A stretch of 64,000 nt of DNA from Branchiostoma floridae (GCF_000003815.2 NC_049985.1:8578251-8642250), one strand, 5' to 3'; counted from the first letter of the stretch, positions 51,701-62,892 are shown. Notes: generated by a model from the sequence alone, not told the origin. Made by a program: numbers and translations.

Positions 51701-54700
51701 TGATTCTGTCTCCACACAAGTTTGTGGGAGGACCTGGGACTCCAGGTGAGGTCTACTACATAATGTTACACAAACAAAGGTCAGAGCTGTAAGTTCTGTT
51801 GAGTAACAGCAAGGATCAGAGCTGTAGCTTTAGGTGATGATGATGTGGTGGGGATCATTTGAAATGTGAATGTGGCAAAAAGAGCAGAAAAGGTCTGTTT
51901 TATTGAAGAATATTGCTGGTGTCCATTGTTGCACTGAGATAAAGAAAATTGTTTCTATACATTTTGATGGAATGTTATTTTTGTGCAGGTGTTCTGATCG
52001 CAAAGAAGTCGCTGTTCAAAAACCCTGTCCCATCAGGCTGTGGAGGAGGGTCTGTCTTCTTTGTAAGTCCATGTCATTGACTTTCATTTGACCCTACAAA
52101 TATTTCACAGCTGCAAGTCATGTCAGGAAAAACTGGTTTAGTTTTGGGTTCCCTGCACCTTGTTTGGAAGTGCAGGGGTATATTTGTAAAAATGTTTGAA
52201 TGAGTTTGAATAGAGAAAAGAATAACTCCATGATTACAAGATGGAGCGGTCTGGAAGGACAATAACCTGATGTGCACTCTTTAATACCATCTGGACACAT
52301 TGTGAGGACTACCTGACTGTTGCCTGTCTCAGTGGCAAGAATCCCAGTGGGAGTAAGATAAAAAAAACTGGATACTGCTACTATACCACTACATTCAGGG
52401 AATTTGAAAGCTTTGTCATGTGTAATTTATTGCAGTTTCTATTATGTTAATTGTCTCAGGTTTCAAGGGAGACCCATCGATACCTGCAGAATGTGGAGAC
52501 TCGTGAGGAGGGTGGCACACCTGCCATTGTGGAGTCCATCCGAGCGGGACTAGTCTTCCAGCTCAAACAGGTGGGTGTTTTTTTTCTTAAAGATTTTATT
52601 GGCTCTTTCTGTGCACAAAGTAAAGCACTTACCCGCAAGCTTTCAATCAGTCCTCTGATCCTTAAAATGAAACGAACCCTATGTTATACGAACCCTATAT
52701 AACCTACATCGACGTACCTATGTTACGTGACCTGAATTTTAATGTGATGTCAGCTACGGTTGAAAGATGACAGGCAGTTTGTAACGGCCCCGTCTCGGTT
52801 GAGGAATGATTGATGGCCTCTGATGTAGATGAACTCTTTGAAGAGTGGTGCATATTTATTGCAGTAACCTACATAGTAGAACATTTTGTAGATGGACACA
52901 GTCCGGCTCTTTCCATTCATACTGACTTCCATGTTGCAGGCCCTTGGTGCAGACTTCATCATGAGAAGGGAGCAAGAGCTCTGCAAGTAAGTCTCTTCTG
53001 ACATTGTGGAGCCAAGCTAAGTGTATCTTTCTGAGCATGTCTGTGTTTGTCTATGCCAAACAGGCTACATACTCCCTAGAACAAAATCAAATCCCTGCAG
53101 ACATTTTCCCATTCACTGTACAATGGTAATGTATAAGCTGACTCTGTGTTTGTCTCCCCAGGAAAGCCTTTGACTTCTGGTTGGGCTATCCTAACATGGT
53201 AGTGATGGATGGTACTGAGTTTGTCTGTGTTTGTCTCTCCAGGAAAGCCTTTGATTTCTGGTTGGGCTATCCTAACATGGTAGTGATGGGCAGTACAGAA
53301 GTGAAGCGCCTGCCCATCATGTCCTTCATGGTGCGCCACCCACAGTCCGGGCTCTTCCTCCACCACAACTATGTCTGTGTGCTGCTCAACGACCTGTTCG
53401 GTATCCAGGCTCGTGGGGGCTGTGCGTGTGCAGGGCCGTATGCACAGGTGAGGGAGCGTACATGTAACGCTGGTTCACCTTTATTCGCGGGGTAACCTAT
53501 ATCCGTTGTTTCAACAACCGTGGTTTCAAGTTGCAATATTTTCACAACATTTCAGTGGACCCAACATTTTCAAGATATTGCAGTTTGAAATCAGCGCCCT
53601 TAGAATTGACCCCCCTAAATACACTGTTTTAAAAAACAACAGATATAGGTTACCTCTCAAACTAATGATGCATGTACATGTGCTGGGGCTGTATGCATGT
53701 ATGATGCATTACATTACTAGTTCACCTTTAAAATATCCACCGGGTATTTAGTGATGTCAATTCGATGGAGGGTGTTTTCAAACTGCGGTGTTTTCAAATT
53801 GATTTGATATCCCTGACTAACCAGTTTTAAAAACAGAAAGAATAGGTTTCCCAACAGATAAAGGTGGACTAATGTTACTACTTACGTGTCCATCAGTATC
53901 CAGGACTATATGTATATCCTCAAGTAAAAAATTAAAGTTACCAACAGACCCACAGGTTAACATGATAAAATCCCATTGCAGTGTCAAACCCGTTACCATC
54001 CACATGTACACACAATAAACATGATGTAAAATGATCCTGTTTCGATAATGATTCTCAATATGCATGCATGCAATGCATCAAAGGTGAGACATAAACAAAA
54101 CTTGTCTAGACGTTGTTATGCAAACTTGAGGACAGAGATGATATAGAGCATGGTCAAGAAAAGAACTGTTCACCTTGGACCCTGGTTGGGCATGCGTAAT
54201 TAAAATTGTGAACCTCCTTTTTAGAGAGTACATCTACATTTCCCGGAAGGACAAACAAGCAAATTGAGTTGTATATGTATCCCCTTCTGTCTCTTGTAAA
54301 TGTGTTACATATACAATTATATAATCTGTCATATGTTCAATACCATAAGCAAGTACTTAATTTGTCAACATAACTGTTATTCTAAGTTCACAATTTAATT
54401 TCTTTGTCTTTTCTATCCAGGACTTGTTGGGAATAGATGAGGAATTAGCGAACAAAATTGAGAAATTGCTGGTTGAGGACAAGTAAGTCCCAGGTCTTCT
54501 AATTTTTCTATATGTCAGTTTTTAATTCATCATGTCAGTACTAAATTACATTCCATGGTTGTTCAAAATGCAATAGCTGCTGAACTAGGTGTTGTAAGCA
54601 TTATGAATATCTTGCCGCTCTAAAGGAAGAAATAATCAATAACTTGACTCTTTGTGTTTCACACAGGAGGCTGGATCGGGACCATCTGCGGCGGTACAAT

Positions 54701-57700
54701 GAGTTCTCTGAGAGGGAGATTCTCAGGTACAGCAATATGGAATCTGTTCTGTTTCCCAGTTTCTGAAAGTGTTAAATTTCCATCGTCTTCTTTGGATTTG
54801 GAAGCTTAGAGTCAAAAAGTAATGCCTCGAAGGGTCATTTTTTTTTGGTAATAATATGTATCTGGATGTGCAATTTAAGATAAAATTCCTTTCTTTCCTT
54901 GATGCAGGCCTGGCTTTGCTCGGTTGAACCTGCCATACTTTGCCACAGATGAATGTGTGGATTTCGTTCTGGAGGCTGTTGCTATGGTAGCCGAGCATGG
55001 CTGGAAGCTTCTGCCACAGGTAACATTACATAGAGCACCCCCCACTTTCCCAATGGGAACACTTTTCATGCAATCAACAGTTATAACCAAATTACAAACT
55101 GTACTTGATCCAGATGGTACCAACACAACAACACATTGTCTTGAGGTGATCATGATAAATGGGCAGCACAAAATGCTGCTACAAATGGCCACATGTTGAT
55201 GAGCCACTACAGACCAATCCTGACTGCCCGTCACAATAAGCAGTGCAGCCAATGATAGCATGGCAAGTAGTGGTCTGACCAGTGAGAGTGTTGCTGCTTG
55301 TCTGTCAAAGTTTTGATATAAGATAACTTAATTGGAAATTGCAATTCCAGGTGACAAGATGAGGTCAATTGGTGCTGGTTTGTACCAGTTTGCGAAGGCC
55401 TTTGCAATTTTCCAAATCTGCCACAGTCCTGTGAGATACTGCAAATGCAGATATGTTTGCGGCGGTTTTATGTTTGCAGTTTTTGCGGTGGCCACTTCAC
55501 TGCGAATTTAAAACTACCGCGGAAATTTTTTCCATGGCAGTAAGAGACTACAGTGCGTGGTGCTACCGCGAACTTAAAACCACAGCAGAAAGTCCTTTTT
55601 TTCTGCTTCAGCGAAATTAAATCCCCGCGAACTCAAATACATTGTTTCACCCGTATATTTTTGCTTGCTGTACTAACATTCTTTTTCCCCCGTGCAGTAC
55701 CTGTTCAAACCAGACACAGGTGAATGGAAGAACAGGAACCACCAGGTGTTTAAGGACAGGAAGTGGCTCGGCTCCATCTCTTACAACACGGGTCACATGA
55801 CCTTTCCTGAACCAGACACAGAGAACACAAAGGGCAAGCTTCCCAAGAGCTACAAGGTTAGAAAATAAAAAAAACAATGCTGTCTCCAGAAATTTGCTTC
55901 TTGGCACGAGAAAAATTGTCATCTGTCTTCATAATGTGACATTAATGAAAATTTTTGTAAGCTTAAAATGACAGATTTAACGATGAAATATGACCTCCCA
56001 CATAATTAGAGACTTGAGGAATACATTGAATACAATATTGTTTTGTACAATCCAAGAATGCTTTAACATAGGCGCTTGTAATCTGTGAATTTGTAAATAA
56101 TAGCAAGATGGAATGTAAGTCATATGTCTGTCTCACCTGGCACCTCTTTACTTTTTAGGAGTGTCTAGAAATGGCCAAGAAGGTCTTTGACAAGGCATCT
56201 TCGGTATGGACTGCTAAGTATTCAAATATTTTTGTAAGGAATAAGGTCTTTGGGAAGAGATCTTGATTCAGACATTGTGCTGTTAAGGACTATTATTGAT
56301 GCAGTTTGATCTTTCAGTGATTCACATGAAGCTATATGTACATGTACACTTTGGTGAACAGTAACATTGGAATGCTGATTATGCTAATCATTGAATATAA
56401 TCAACATATGATCCAAGAAATTTTGGCACTATTCTCTTACAAAGTACATGTACTCTTATAAGTAGCTCATATCAAATGGGATATCTTTGTAGAGGGCAAT
56501 AAATACATGTACTGTAGTTTCAAAATTGTATAATACAACGAATTTGATAAAGTATTTGTGGAGATATAGTTGACAGTGGATCTCTTACGTTTGGCCATTG
56601 TGATTTTCATAGCCCCGACTGCAGTTACCTGACCAAGCACTTGCTTTTGATGAAGAGGCAGAAAAGCTGAGGTGGTTCCTTCTGCCGAGTGAGGCACTGG
56701 ATCATCTGGTCTGTCCTGACAAGGATCGGTCCATCAGGTAAGGGGCACTCGTCTGCATACATACAGCAGAGTTGACCCACATGTGTATATCACAAATGAC
56801 ACCTGACTGTTATATACATTTTAATTGACTTGGCCCTAGGTAGGATAACAACAGTACTGTGAAGTAGGACACTACTTTAATCTTCTTTATTTTGAAAATA
56901 GGCAAACTTCCAGTACCATTACTGTTGCAAGAAGTGTTAAATCAGTAGTTACAGTATGCACACAGTACATGTACATGTACATTGGGACGAACTGAGAACA
57001 CAGCCCTTCCCCTACTCTAAGTCTAAGCTTTCAAAAATGTAAGCTTTTTGGATGCACCTAGATTTGTAAAACACAACACACAACTTTGAACGGAAAGTCT
57101 TGTATTGTTCATGAATATCTCTGTTGCAATTGCAGAAATCCCCCTTTCACCCCACTGAAGAGGGTGTACTCCATGCCTGAGCCCATTGAGAATGGTGAGA
57201 CCACTCCTGCACTGATCGAGGAGAGTCGTGACCGGCTGTCGTCCCCCATCCCCATGATGAAGCCCCAGGATGATGACATGGACGAGATCTCAGAGGAGGA
57301 AGACAACCTGAACCTCTTCAACATGCTGAGGAACTGGAGGGGCAGCAGTGGGAACAGGCGGGGCAGGTCAGTCATGTTTGACTTTGGTATGGCGGCCTTG
57401 AAAAGGTGTTTCTAACAAGAAACACCTGTTCTGCCATACCTTCCACTGTAATGGAGAACCTTAATGAATAAATGAAGAAGTGTTGTTGCTCACCTTCTAA
57501 GAGGAACATTGTTTTTGTCTGAGTCTGTGTGCTTGCAGCAATAAGTCATAACTCTTGACTGATTCCTTTTCTGCATTTGTCTTTACTTTGGCATGCCAGC
57601 ATTTAGTAAGGTCCAATAATACATTCTGATTTAGTGCACTATTATGTCTTTTTGTATGTTTAATGTGTGTCCAACAGTTGCTAGGATAAAAATGTGCATA

Positions 57701-60700
57701 AAAGATGCCATCTCAGGATTAGTAAGAACTTTATATGCGAGATTGTGTCTGGAAGTGGAGATTGTGCCTGCTCATTGCAAGTATGTAGAGTTGAGAAACA
57801 TGCATGGGGTACATAAAGACATTACTGTAAATGCATTTAAGTTCGCAGGGATTTAATTTTGCGGTAGCGGGAAAAGGGACTTTTCGCGGTGGATTTAAGT
57901 TTGCGGTAACACCATATACTGCAATCTAATACCATAATAGAAAAATGTTTGCGGTGGATATAAGTTCGCAGTGAAGTGGTCACTGCGAAAACCGTGAAAA
58001 TTAATCCACCGCGAACATTTCTGCATTTACAGTATATGTATGACACATACATGTTAAAAGGGTAGTGATTGGCATTGTAACAAGAGACTAAATTTAAGAA
58101 AATGTCTAAATGAGTTGGATTTGGCTTCATTTTTTGGGAAGCAGAGGAGACAAGAGTCTCCATTTGTCCATGAAAGTAGGAAAGTTGGAATAAACTCTGG
58201 TGACTTATTCAAACAATGTTGTGGTTAAATAAACAGTTGGAAGTACAAGCAGACTCATCTTCTGCAGCTTTTAATGTACCGACCATTCATGAGTATCATG
58301 CAAGCTGACAGGTATCTTGTCTTTTTAGTGGAAGCCGCAACCTGATGCGGCCAATCCCAGATGGCCACCTCAACAATCACATGACCAGCGGCCTTGTTGG
58401 TCTCGGTGGGCATCCTACCATCCACGCTCCCACCCTGAACCACACCAACCGCCGACGCAACAGTGACGGGCTGGTGGGCCGTGGAGGGCTGATCATCGGG
58501 GGTGGCCCGTATGGAACTAGTGGCAGCAGTAACGTCATCGGGACATCCCCTGGCAGAAGGAGGGCTTCGGCTTTTGTGGTTGGCACAAGAGACGTCCTTC
58601 TGCCAGAAACAGGTTAGAATGAGTATAATTCTAAGTAAATTCTTCAGGTGTTTCCCTGGAGTGAAGTGATCAGTCGCACTAAATGAAAATGAAGTACTGA
58701 ATGATTTCTAAGAAAGGACAGGATAGCTTTGCAGATATTTGATGATAAGCCATGTGCTGTGCTTGTTCAATAATGCTGAATCATCTACACATACTACTGT
58801 GACACAAAAACTTGCTTTCTGTAGATTTTAGAAGGAAGATTAAGTGTGCCTCGTCTTTAGACATGTTTGCTTCAGTACAGAGAAAAGGGTGAAGCAGTCT
58901 TTATAATGTTGCCTCTTGTGTATGGATGATTGTGAACCAGTCTGACATTTATGTTCCAACAGGCCAGAAATTGCCCATGTTCGGACGTCGAAACTCGATC
59001 GACATGCTAGACCTGCACAAGTGGGGGAAGAAGCTGCAGGATACCATGGAAGGCAGCAACGGTGGGGACAATGCTGACTGGGAGATCTGGGGATCGCTCC
59101 CCAGCAGTCGCAACAGTAGCATCGACCAGGGCGACAGCATGGCAGACAACTTCAATGAGAGGCAGGATAGTGGTGCCGAGTCTGCTTCTGATTACCGATC
59201 TGACGACAGCTCCCTGAAAGGAGACACAGAAGAAAGCAATCTCAACCAGGAGAAGAGGCTGCACATAGATCTAGAGTTGCCTGTGAACACTGAGAAAAAT
59301 GTTACAAGTGTGGAGCCCAGGTTAACGGTGATGTCAAGGGAGGAAAAGAAAACTGTACCATGTAAAGAAAGTTTGAATAATGGTCGTGCTTCCACTGAAA
59401 TGAAGAATCAGGAAGCCAGCCTATCTGTTGATACTGAAGGGACCTGTGAAAACCTGTGTATGGTCAGACAGTCAGAGAAACCCATGGAAAGAGATGCTGA
59501 AACCACTGATAGCAGAAAGTCAGATACTGGAGAAAGAAGTAACACGAAGAATAAGAAGAAACATGACCCCAACAATCCAAGATGGCATGCACCACCTAAA
59601 AGAATAATGAAACAAACAATCGAGGTAAATAGGCAATTTTGTCCATTCCATAATTTTTAGCATTCAGTAAAACAGTGTGAATTGTGGGTAATTGGTTTAT
59701 TTTGGTGGGAAGCTGCTCACACTGCCCAAGAAGACCACTTAGAGGAGTGATGAAATCTGGTCTATGTGAAAAGGTTCCTGAATGCGTGTGTCAAAAAATC
59801 ATCTAAAGGACCACCATATTTGCCAGGTTTTCCTTGGTTAGAAGTGGTCACTTTTAGTACAAATTTGATGGTATTTGTAGAAGGATCAAAGAGAAGGCAA
59901 AATGCCTTGACATGCATTTGATGCAGAAATCGTAAATTGTTAATTGTACATGACTTTTGTGTACAAAATATACTTAACGGCTATATTGTACATGTGTACA
60001 AATGCACTTAACAAGGATGTATTAATGAAATTGTTTCATTACTCAATGAATTGAGTGATGTGGAAAATTATATGTTCTCAAGAGTAACTTTGTGTAACAT
60101 TTTGATGCTGTTGCTAATTCTACAGGCCATGACAGAGTACAGTATGATCCGGGATGGGGACCGTGTGCTGCTCTGCCTGTCGGGCGGGAAGGACTCCCTG
60201 TCTCTCCTCCACACCCTCAGGCAGTACCAGTTCTTTGCCAAGAGTAAGGTCAGTGTGATCTTAATCAAGTTAAAGAGGAGATTAATGTAAAGTACTTTTC
60301 CCAAGGGCATGATATTAAGATACGTCAGGGGACAGAATCCAAGACCTCTTAATTCTGGACTAAACTTACTGTCCAAACACATATGATGGGGAAAATTGTG
60401 ACCTTCTTGTCATATGCCCCATTTTCTGACAGCCTGCCCAACCATGCAAAAATGGGCTTATGTGAAGAAGTTCACAATCTTCCCAATCAACCTCTGCTTG
60501 GAAAGTAATGCCAGACACTCTAACGCTCTGACCACAATGTGCCACGTGATTGTCACTTTGTTTTATTTGTTATCTTGTTCTTAGAACATCACATTTGAGC
60601 TGGGAGCAGTGACTGTTGACCCGCAGACTGCTTCATATGACCCCAGCCCACTCAAGAACTACCTGGCCAAACTTGGTGTGCCTTACTTTTATGAAGAGCA

Positions 60701-62732
60701 AGGTAAGACAACAAGCCACATGCATACATTTATATTGAAACATTGGACAGGTGTAGTATTAGTGCCAGCTCCTGCTGTCTTTGTTCAAGTTATTATTGGT
60801 GGTATTTAGCAAGATACAAACAAAGTTTCATTAGATATGTAAGAAATCGCAGAGTCCATCTGTCAGTGAACTGATCGTCCGACAGGATGACAAGGACAAG
60901 AAGAAGGATAATGATTTCTCAATTACATTTTCAATGGGTGGTACTCATGGTGTACGTAATCCTTGTTAAGATTTTAAAAAAATAACATTCAAACTGAACC
61001 AGAATTTGCATGTACATTGTATACCACTATTGGTATACCACTATTGCTGACTACATGTACTTTATCATTAAGAGTGATTGAAGCAGATCCGAAATGTATT
61101 GTTTTATTAAAGTATAATGGCATTTACATGTATGATGTATTTGTTTACCTTGACTTTGTTCCTCTGCAGGCATCATGGCCCAGGCTGCATCCATGCCAGT
61201 GTGCACCTCCATCTGCAGTTACTGCTCCCGTATGAAGCGAGGACGTATCTACGCCTGCGCTCGCCGTGAGGGATATAATGTGCTGGCCATGGGGCAACAT
61301 TTAGATGATTTGGCAGAAAGGTGAGGGCCAATACATTAGCAGAAGCTGACAATATTCTAGTTGTCTGTAGATCCCAATTAGTCTGTCAATATACTGATAG
61401 CATGGGGTCTATGACATGCACAGATTCTATGATGCACACTTTTATTTTCATTTCACCTGCCCACTACATTTTAATTGTCTGAGGAATGCATGCTTCTACT
61501 GGTAACCCATAGACCCAATAGCATCAATTAAGGCATACTTTTGAAAAGAGAGTTTACAAACATGTACACTTGCCATGAACACAAAAGGGAAAGTCAACTG
61601 TTTGTTATCTTCTCCAGCTTCATGATGTCTGCATTTCATAATGGGTTGCTGAGGACTATGAAGGCCAACTACACTGTCAGGTCAGTTGCCTTCCTTGTTG
61701 GCTTAAATCACAGGGAAGTTTCTTTATGTATCAAGAGTTCAAATAACCCAAACCGCCATGATATGATTAATGAAGTTTGAGAAATGAAACAATGAGCTGT
61801 TCATCTGCAATCGTCCTTCTCATTATCTTATCAAATTGCTGCATGTGTCATTAGCAATACCACACTGTAAATGTATGTGATCAACACACTGAAATTAGAT
61901 TAAACAGACATGTGCATGTTATTGCATTAGCATAGTTAGTGGATCTTTTGTACCCTTGGGGATCAAAGTGGATGTGTCTGCTCCAAGGACCTGAAGCTAC
62001 ACATGGGCCTCTGCCGTACTCCCACTGTCAGATCTCAGGTTGCATAAAATCTTAATAATGTACCAACAAATGATCAGTCTTGAGGTGCTGCCTTAAAGAG
62101 CTTTAATTCATTTCCTTTTTTCTAGGGAGGAGGACTTGAGAGTCATCCGGCCATTTGTCTATGTTAGAGAGAAAGATCTCCGCAACTTTGCTGAACAGGT
62201 ATTTAACTAACTTCTGTTGCACATCAATTTTGTTGTTGGTTGCTTACTAGTACAGTACCTTGATTGTGCAAGACAAGTGGAAGAATCTTAGTGGAAGAAA
62301 CAGTATGATTGTCTTAGTTCTTGTCAAGATTTATAATTAATTGGTAAAACATCAGGGTAATGTATTTAAACCAGAAGAATTAAGGTTCATATTGCACATA
62401 ACATGCATCTCTTTGGTGTTATATTTTGCTGCACCCCTCTGGTGAATTGACATTCTGTCCTTTTTTCCATGTTGTAGGCAAAGCTCCCGATTATCCCAGA
62501 AAACTGTCCTGCCTGTTTTGAGGCTCCCAAAGAACGTCACCGCACCAAACAGCTGCTTGCTTCCCAGGAGCTGCTATTTCCAAAACTCTTCCAGAGCCTC
62601 CTGAAGACCATGAAGCCCCTCATGGCCAGGAACAGGACTGGTCTGGAGGCACAGAGGGCCGGGCTTGGCCAGGAGGATGGGGTCATGCAGGGTCAGATGG
62701 AGGAAGATGATGATGATGGGGTGAATATCTAG
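39481..62732 (+). CDS. Fusion protein: SufS/Csd-like cysteine desulfurase + disordered linker + TtcA-like tRNA thiolase
   Basis: Visible exons: 39481-39577, 39693-39723, 49769-49886, 50223-50288, 50489-50554, 50901-51046, 51316-51354, 51669-51745, 51989-52062, 52460-52570, 52940-52986, 53243-53447, 54421-54482, 54667-54726, 54908-55019, 55698-55856, 56159-56203, 56613-56737, 57136-57366, 58329-58612, 58963-59624, 60126-60248, 60585-60702, 61170-61320, 61618-61680, 62126-62198, 62478-62732. All phases join: 1,199 visible residues. Residues 1-437 are a PLP class V aminotransferase, about 548-925 a low-complexity acidic/Ser linker, about 926-1199 a PP-loop ATPase of the TtcA family. In bacteria the two activities are separate proteins: the desulfurase takes sulfur from cysteine, and TtcA puts it on C32 of tRNA. 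An early desulfurase exon is probably missing. The 51046 donor was chosen by phase. Substrate and location in the cell are inferred. Confidence 0.9.
39773..39801. repeat. (GT)n microsatellite
   Basis: An uninterrupted run of about twelve gt units follows gcgcgt, 50 bp after exon 2 of the fusion gene. Confidence 0.9.
40069..40187. mobile_element. Short inverted-repeat element
   Basis: Tacgcctcaagaaaaaa...catagct is mirrored by agctatgtcttttttcttga...ggcgta. Arms are about 28 bp around a 60-bp loop. Confidence 0.65.
40612..41101. mobile_element. 490-bp MITE with acaat 5-bp target duplication
   Basis: Ends cagggattgaaatac and gtatttcgaaccctg are inverted, flanked by acaat at 40607-40611 and 41102-41106. 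Repeated ttacatgcaaattgcaag words lie inside. Its termini resemble those of the element at 3522-3875. Confidence 0.8.
41452..41580 (-). mobile_element. Decayed LINE tail
   Basis: On the minus strand SKTILEGSL and, after a frameshift, TKKNLQADIKEWTNLNLPD match the usual C-terminal motif of some LINEs (TILQGxxxGxRxxGRQ...WxDNIKEWT). Dead by frameshift. Confidence 0.6.
41717..41800. repeat. Decayed fragment related to the hAT-like MITE
   Basis: Gggtactggtagaaaattca followed by ggtccaggtccggttcagg resembles the terminus at 9540-9604. Confidence 0.4.
45344..45592. mobile_element. Inverted-repeat element, 249 bp
   Basis: Aaggtgcactctcactgcat at the left is mirrored by gcagtgagagtgcacctt at the right, continuing through gcgtcaagcttgtgtcactg / cagtgacgcaagcgtgacac. 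No target duplication is clear. Confidence 0.75.
46083..47718. repeat. Three direct copies of a block of up to 500 bp, with another repeat between copies 2 and 3
   Basis: Copies begin near 46083, 46493 and 47190 with agtgtgcccttgtactgaga and include gctccccccctcaactg and, in copies 1 and 3, gaaagtgaaagctcgtttgt or a close variant. The third runs into the assembly gap. Between copies 2 and 3, at 46915-47140, lies a different dispersed repeat around caggtacccatttttacacc. Confidence 0.75.
47719..47869. other. Assembly gap (151 N)
   Basis: A run of N inside the long intron of the fusion gene, at the edge of a repeat block. It is a possible hiding place for the missing desulfurase exon. Confidence 0.99.
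48005..48640. repeat. Degenerate tandem repeat, unit about 130 bp, 4-5 copies
   Basis: Each copy has an accgaatgacctaaaatttg-like word, then ttttggtcattttttgacca and acttttggctcctgtac. The first word also occurs in the foldback element at 14509-15403. Confidence 0.7.
48801..49460. repeat. Degenerate tandem repeat, unit about 120 bp, 5-6 copies
   Basis: Ggaagagtccattcttgcac, then ggaggggggatttttttaaa and atttttggactggtctattt recur in order. The Phe-rich plus-strand frame through it is a by-product. The array ends about 300 bp before exon 49769. Confidence 0.8.
49769..55019 (+). CDS. Cysteine desulfurase domain of the fusion gene (exons 3-15)
   Basis: A PLP enzyme expected to turn L-cysteine into alanine plus enzyme-bound persulfide. 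Motifs: AVIFVGSGCTGAIHKL (cofactor phosphate loop region); EHHSNLLPW (50246-50272), matching the SufS/Csd EHHAN..PW motif whose His stacks on PLP; AVWDYASAG with the Asp expected to contact the ring nitrogen; SPHKFVGG with the PLP Lys at 51718-51720; and RGGCACAGP, which aligns with R-x-G-x-x-C-A-x-P so that the second Cys (53427-53429) fits the persulfide site. The domain closes with RLNLPYFATDECVDFVLEAV. These residues point to desulfurase rather than another class V aminotransferase, but activity is inferred. Confidence 0.88.
53162..53323 (+). repeat. In-frame 81-bp tandem duplication spanning a splice acceptor and exon start
   Basis: Two copies of an acceptor followed by gaaagcctttga(c/t)ttctgg start at 53162 and 53243. 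The distance is 81 bp, a multiple of three, and the first copy is open into the second. Using the first acceptor would add 27 residues; the second agrees with the family. Confidence 0.9.
55443..55650. repeat. Diverged copy of the ctgtaaatgca element family, opposite orientation
   Basis: Contains gcaaatgcagatatgtttgc, ctaccgcgaacttaaaacca and aaatccccgcgaactcaaat, mirrored relative to 57825-58032. It lies in the intron before exon 55698. The ends are worn. Confidence 0.65.
55698..56737 (+). CDS. Post-desulfurase extension (exons 55698-55856, 56159-56203, 56613-56737)
   Basis: 110 residues following the aminotransferase fold: YLFKPDTGEW, LGSISYNTGHMTFPEPD, a Lys-rich helix KECLEMAKKVF, and FDEEAEKLRWFLLPSEAL. 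I do not recognise this as a named domain. It is compositionally ordered (aromatic and charged), unlike the linker that follows, so it may be a structural extension of the desulfurase half. Confidence 0.85.
57136..59624 (+). CDS. Disordered regulatory-looking linker (exons 57136-57366, 58329-58612, 58963-59624)
   Basis: About 390 residues joining the two enzymes: an acidic patch (DDDMDEISEEEDN), a Gly/Asn/His-rich part, then a Ser/Asp/Glu/Lys-rich part. Basophilic kinase motifs RRRNS (58450-58464), RRRAS (58555-58569) and GRRNS (58983-58997) are visible, plus DSGAES (59166-59183), which fits the DSGxxS phosphodegron of beta-TrCP. The end, PPKRIMKQTIE, already belongs to the TtcA fold, so the domain boundary lies inside the last exon. 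Confidence 0.85.
57825..58032. mobile_element. TA-target MITE (208 bp), ctgtaaatgca family
   Basis: Ends ctgtaaatgca and tgcatttacag are inverted and flanked by TA (57823-57824, 58033-58034). The inside has acttttcgcggtggattta and its partial mirror. Relatives at 38785-38879 and 55443-55650. It lies in the intron between linker exons. Confidence 0.85.
60126..62732 (+). CDS. TtcA-like PP-loop tRNA thiolase domain of the fusion gene (6 exons)
   Basis: The adenylating, Fe-S dependent family that makes 2-thiocytidine at tRNA position 32 in bacteria. Exons 60126-60248, 60585-60702, 61170-61320, 61618-61680, 62126-62198, 62478-62732. Motifs: AMTEYSMIRDGDRVLLCLSGGKDS with the PP-loop at 60180-60197; TSICSYCSRMKRGRIY with a CxxC pair (61214-61216 and 61223-61225) matching the bacterial cluster ligands; GQHLDDLAES; RPFVYVREKDLRNFAE; and IIPENCPACF with candidate third-ligand Cys at 62505-62507 or 62514-62516. 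The match is to TtcA, not to the CTU1/Ncs6 branch used by animals for U34. An acidic tail ends at TAG. Confidence 0.92.
60385..60500. repeat. Dispersed repeat fragment in a TtcA-part intron
   Basis: Gatggggaaaattgtgacct and caatcaacctctgcttggaa match the small element at 18774-18890; other parts have diverged. Confidence 0.5.
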
Positions 62733-62892
62733 CTAGGTTTTAGTATAGGGAGGAGCAATAATCATCTTGTGTACAGTTTGTGGAAATAACTTTGAAATTC
62801 TGTTATCTTAACAGAAAGAGAGGTGCTGGGACCCCATCTTAGTATAATGTCCTTATGTAAGACCAAGGCTTGAAAGAGTACGTGTATCTTGC

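Noticed and set aside
53162-53242. Extra 27 residues in the desulfurase exon as the main form
   Set aside because: They include translated polypyrimidine tract and break family alignment; kept only as a possible splice variant.
60051-60290. Stand-alone small PP-loop protein starting in the intron before 60126
   Set aside because: The frame reads through an intron; the acceptor at 60125 and the TtcA helix in the previous exon show it is part of the fusion.
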